A stretch of 64,000 nucleotides of DNA. It comes from Virgibacillus doumboii. GTDB taxonomy: Bacteria > Bacillota > Bacilli > Bacillales > Amphibacillaceae. Position numbers and translations under genes: made by a program. Shown piece after piece: positions 62,422-64,000 of this stretch (the first letter of the stretch is position 1; each line of letters opens with the position of its first letter). Under the pieces are notes generated by a model, which saw nothing but the letters and a program-made list of their open reading frames with translations, was not told the origin of the DNA and made no database searches. The stretch is taken from positions 558,001 through 622,000 of the forward strand of contig NZ_CADCWQ010000001.1 of the NCBI RefSeq assembly GCF_902806455.1. Direction: 5' to 3'.

Positions 62422-63471
62422 ATGTTACAACAGGATATTAAAGACTTGCTTTTTGAAGGCACGGTAATCCCTGCACATCCGCTTGCCTTGACAGAGGAAA
62501 AGAATTTGGATGAGGCAAGACAACGTGCATTAACGAATTATTATATGGATGCAGGTGCCGGCGGGGTCGCTGTTGGTGTTCATACGACACAATTCGAAAT
62601 CAGAAATCCAGAGTTCAACCTCTTTGAAAAGATTTTAAAACTTGCGGCTGAAGAGGTGGACAAAAGAGATTTGGATCATCCTTTTATTAAGATTGCCGGA
62701 ATTTGTGGTCCTGCCGAACAGGCAAAACGTGAAGCAGAAATCGCAAGGGATTTAGGATATGATCTCGGTCTCCTCAGCTTCGGCGGACTTAATCATTTGT
62801 CAGAAGATGAACTATTGCAGCATTCCAAACAGGTTGCAGAAGTAATACCTATTTTTGGTTTTTACTTGCAGCCTGCAGTTGGTGGAAGGACATTAAGTTT
62901 TGAATTTTGGAGGCAATTTGCTGAAATACCAAATGTTCATGCAATTAAAATGGCACCGTTTGACCGCTATAAAACGTTTGATGTTGTCAGAGCAGTTTGT
63001 CATTCCAGCAGAAGTGATCAAATCGCTCTCTATACCGGCAACGACGATAATATAGTTATTGATTTATTAACGACTTATGAAGTAGAAGTTAATGGCAAAA
63101 CAATGAAGAAGGAAATTGTTGGCGGACTTTTAGGCCACTGGGCAGTCTGGACAGAAAAGGCAGTTGAACAATTCAAACGGATTAAACAAACACGCAGGGA
63201 AAATGGTGATTTTTCCAAACTTTTTGCGTTGTCCCATCAAGTAACGGACGCAAATGCCGCCTTTTTTGATGCGGCAAACAGTTTCAGAGGCTGTATTGCT
63301 GGGATCAACGAAGTATTGGCGCGACAAGGACTTTTACAGGGTAACTGGTGCTTGCTTGAAAAAGAAAAATTAAGTCCGGGCCAGGCTGCAGAAATTGATC
63401 GCGTCTATCAATCGTATCCGCATTTAAATGATGATACTTTTGTACAGAAGAACCTTGATAAGTGGCTTTGA
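62422..63471 (+). CDS. DapA-family (dihydrodipicolinate synthase-like) lyase
   Basis: 349 aa, longer than typical DapA (about 295). TIM-barrel segments GAGGVAVGVHTT and IAGICGPAEQAKREA are followed by the Schiff-base Lys in AIKMAPFDRY (about 176). A C-terminal helical extension covers the last 100 residues. The usual GTTGE loop is GVHTTQ here, so substrate differs from DapA and NanA proper. It starts immediately after the dehydrogenase stop (TAAATG), indicating coupling and consecutive steps on one keto acid or sugar acid. Confidence 0.75.
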   Translation: MLQQDIKDLLFEGTVIPAHPLALTEEKNLDEARQRALTNYYMDAGAGGVAVGVHTTQFEIRNPEFNLFEKILKLAAEEVDKRDLDHPFIKIAGICGPAEQAKREAEIARDLGYDLGLLSFGGLNHLSEDELLQHSKQVAEVIPIFGFYLQPAVGGRTLSFEFWRQFAEIPNVHAIKMAPFDRYKTFDVVRAVCHSSRSDQIALYTGNDDNIVIDLLTTYEVEVNGKTMKKEIVGGLLGHWAVWTEKAVEQFKRIKQTRRENGDFSKLFALSHQVTDANAAFFDAANSFRGCIAGINEVLARQGLLQGNWCLLEKEKLSPGQAAEIDRVYQSYPHLNDDTFVQKNLDKWL

Positions 63472-63506
63472 CTTATGATGGAAGTGGGATAGAATAAAAG
63501 TAAAAT

Positions 63507-63542
63507 GAGGAAACACTTTATTTAATGAGTGTTTCTCTTTTA
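63507..63542 (+). terminator. Terminator after the lyase gene
   Basis: GGAAACACT and AGTGTTTCT arms with a CTTTTA tail. Confidence 0.65.
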
Positions 63543-63564
63543 CCTATTAAGGAGATGTTCCTCG

Positions 63565-64000
63565 GTGATCAAAATTGGCATAATTGGACCCACATGGATT
63601 AATGAACGAATTGAACAATCCATTAAACGGTTTCCGAATTTCGAACCAATCTATAAAACTTCTGATAATATTTACGATGCACCAGTTTTTACTGATGAGC
63701 TGAGGGATAAGTGTGACGTGCTTCTGTATTCCGGTTATATACCTTACTCGATTTCAAAGGAACATATTTCCGGAAGGGTCCCTGCACACTTTATTCCAAT
63801 TAAGGGAGCTTCTTTGTATAGGGCATTTTACAAACTTCAAAAGAACCTTGGCTATTTTTCGACCATATCCATCGACACACTATCCCAGCACGAAATTAAT
63901 CACCTCAATTACGAGCTGGATGAGTCGATAACCAGTATTCATTATGATTCCAGACTATCATTGGCCAAAACAGAAGAGATTATAGATTTTCATGAATCGG
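63565..64000 (+). CDS. Unidentified protein, 5' end only (possible regulator)
   Basis: GTG start with AAGGAG 10 bp upstream; the frame stays open to the window edge (145 codons). The opening IKIGIIGPTWINERIEQ and a later CDVLLYSGYIPYS suggest a small-molecule-binding Rossmann-like sensor domain such as those at the front of PrpR-type or similar regulators. No DNA-binding motif is in the visible part. A regulator for the preceding cassette would fit, but this is a guess. Confidence 0.45.
   Translation, partial: MIKIGIIGPTWINERIEQSIKRFPNFEPIYKTSDNIYDAPVFTDELRDKCDVLLYSGYIPYSISKEHISGRVPAHFIPIKGASLYRAFYKLQKNLGYFSTISIDTLSQHEINHLNYELDESITSIHYDSRLSLAKTEEIIDFHES

Overview
The window is low-GC, AT-rich Gram-positive DNA, most likely from a Bacillaceae genus of the Oceanobacillus/Virgibacillus/Lentibacillus type. 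The evidence is strong AGGAGG ribosome sites, frequent TTG/GTG starts, a DUF1659-DUF2922 small-gene pair, IclR/RpiR/DeoR/TetR-controlled catabolic operons, and IS66 and IS1182 elements. I see no rRNA, tRNA, CRISPR array, phage genes or replication origin. It reads as a chromosomal accessory region made almost entirely of substrate-utilisation cassettes, separated by terminators, insertion sequences and decaying gene remnants.

Layout. (1) 1-2.6 kb: an RbsD-like sugar mutarotase end, DeoC aldolase, GntR regulator and a ribokinase-family kinase, together a probable (deoxy)ribose operon. (2) 2.8-5.5 kb: a graveyard with a sulfoacetaldehyde-acetyltransferase-like remnant, a displaced DUF2922 copy, BadF/BadG-like kinase and D-amino-acid-dehydrogenase-like fragments. 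(3) 5.52-7.98 kb: a complete IS66 element without target duplication, sitting between two truncated genes. (4) 8-11.4 kb, minus strand: KDG-type kinase, RpiR regulator, DapA-family aldolase, truncated YeiH-like exporter. (5) 11.7-12.1 kb: a sigma-factor pseudogene. (6) 12.2-18.2 kb: TetR regulator, three palindromic operators, a carnitine-to-glycine-betaine operon (cdhC-cdhA-cdhB plus betaine/carnitine-type binding lipoprotein) and a serine hydrolase. (7) 18.2-20.0 kb: an IS1182-family element. (8) 20-27.5 kb, minus strand: DeoR regulator, HAD phosphatase, a three-component ABC importer and a secreted metallophosphoesterase, probably for organophosphate use. (9) 27.8-33.6 kb: RpiR regulator with fructose-type PTS, 1-phosphofructokinase-like kinase, Cof phosphatase and LacD aldolase, probably for tagatose or a related ketohexose. 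(10) 34.0-46.7 kb: two phosphatase-type genes, then a carbohydrate ABC operon with a ROK kinase-RpiR fusion, DUF4127, NanE epimerase, FAD oxidoreductase and two esterases, ending in AtuA-family remnants. (11) 47-48.8 kb: small unknown genes and the intact DUF1659-DUF2922 pair. (12) 48.8-59.5 kb: an IclR regulator and two operons sharing the same operator palindrome (hydroxyacyl-CoA dehydrogenase, AtoE, Zn-alcohol dehydrogenase, flavin reductase, cyclase, two double-CMD proteins, alpha/beta hydrolase, CoA transferase, thiolase). (13) 60.1-64 kb: a non-canonical Nramp-like transporter, an SDR/epimerase, a DapA-family lyase and the start of an unidentified gene.

The best candidates for undescribed biology are the IclR-controlled CMD/cyclase/CoA-transferase catabolic regulon, the ROK-RpiR fusion operon with NanE and DUF4127, and the Nramp-like/epimerase/lyase cassette. 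Functions are assigned by recognising families and motifs by eye. Substrates are inferred from gene neighbourhood unless stated otherwise.
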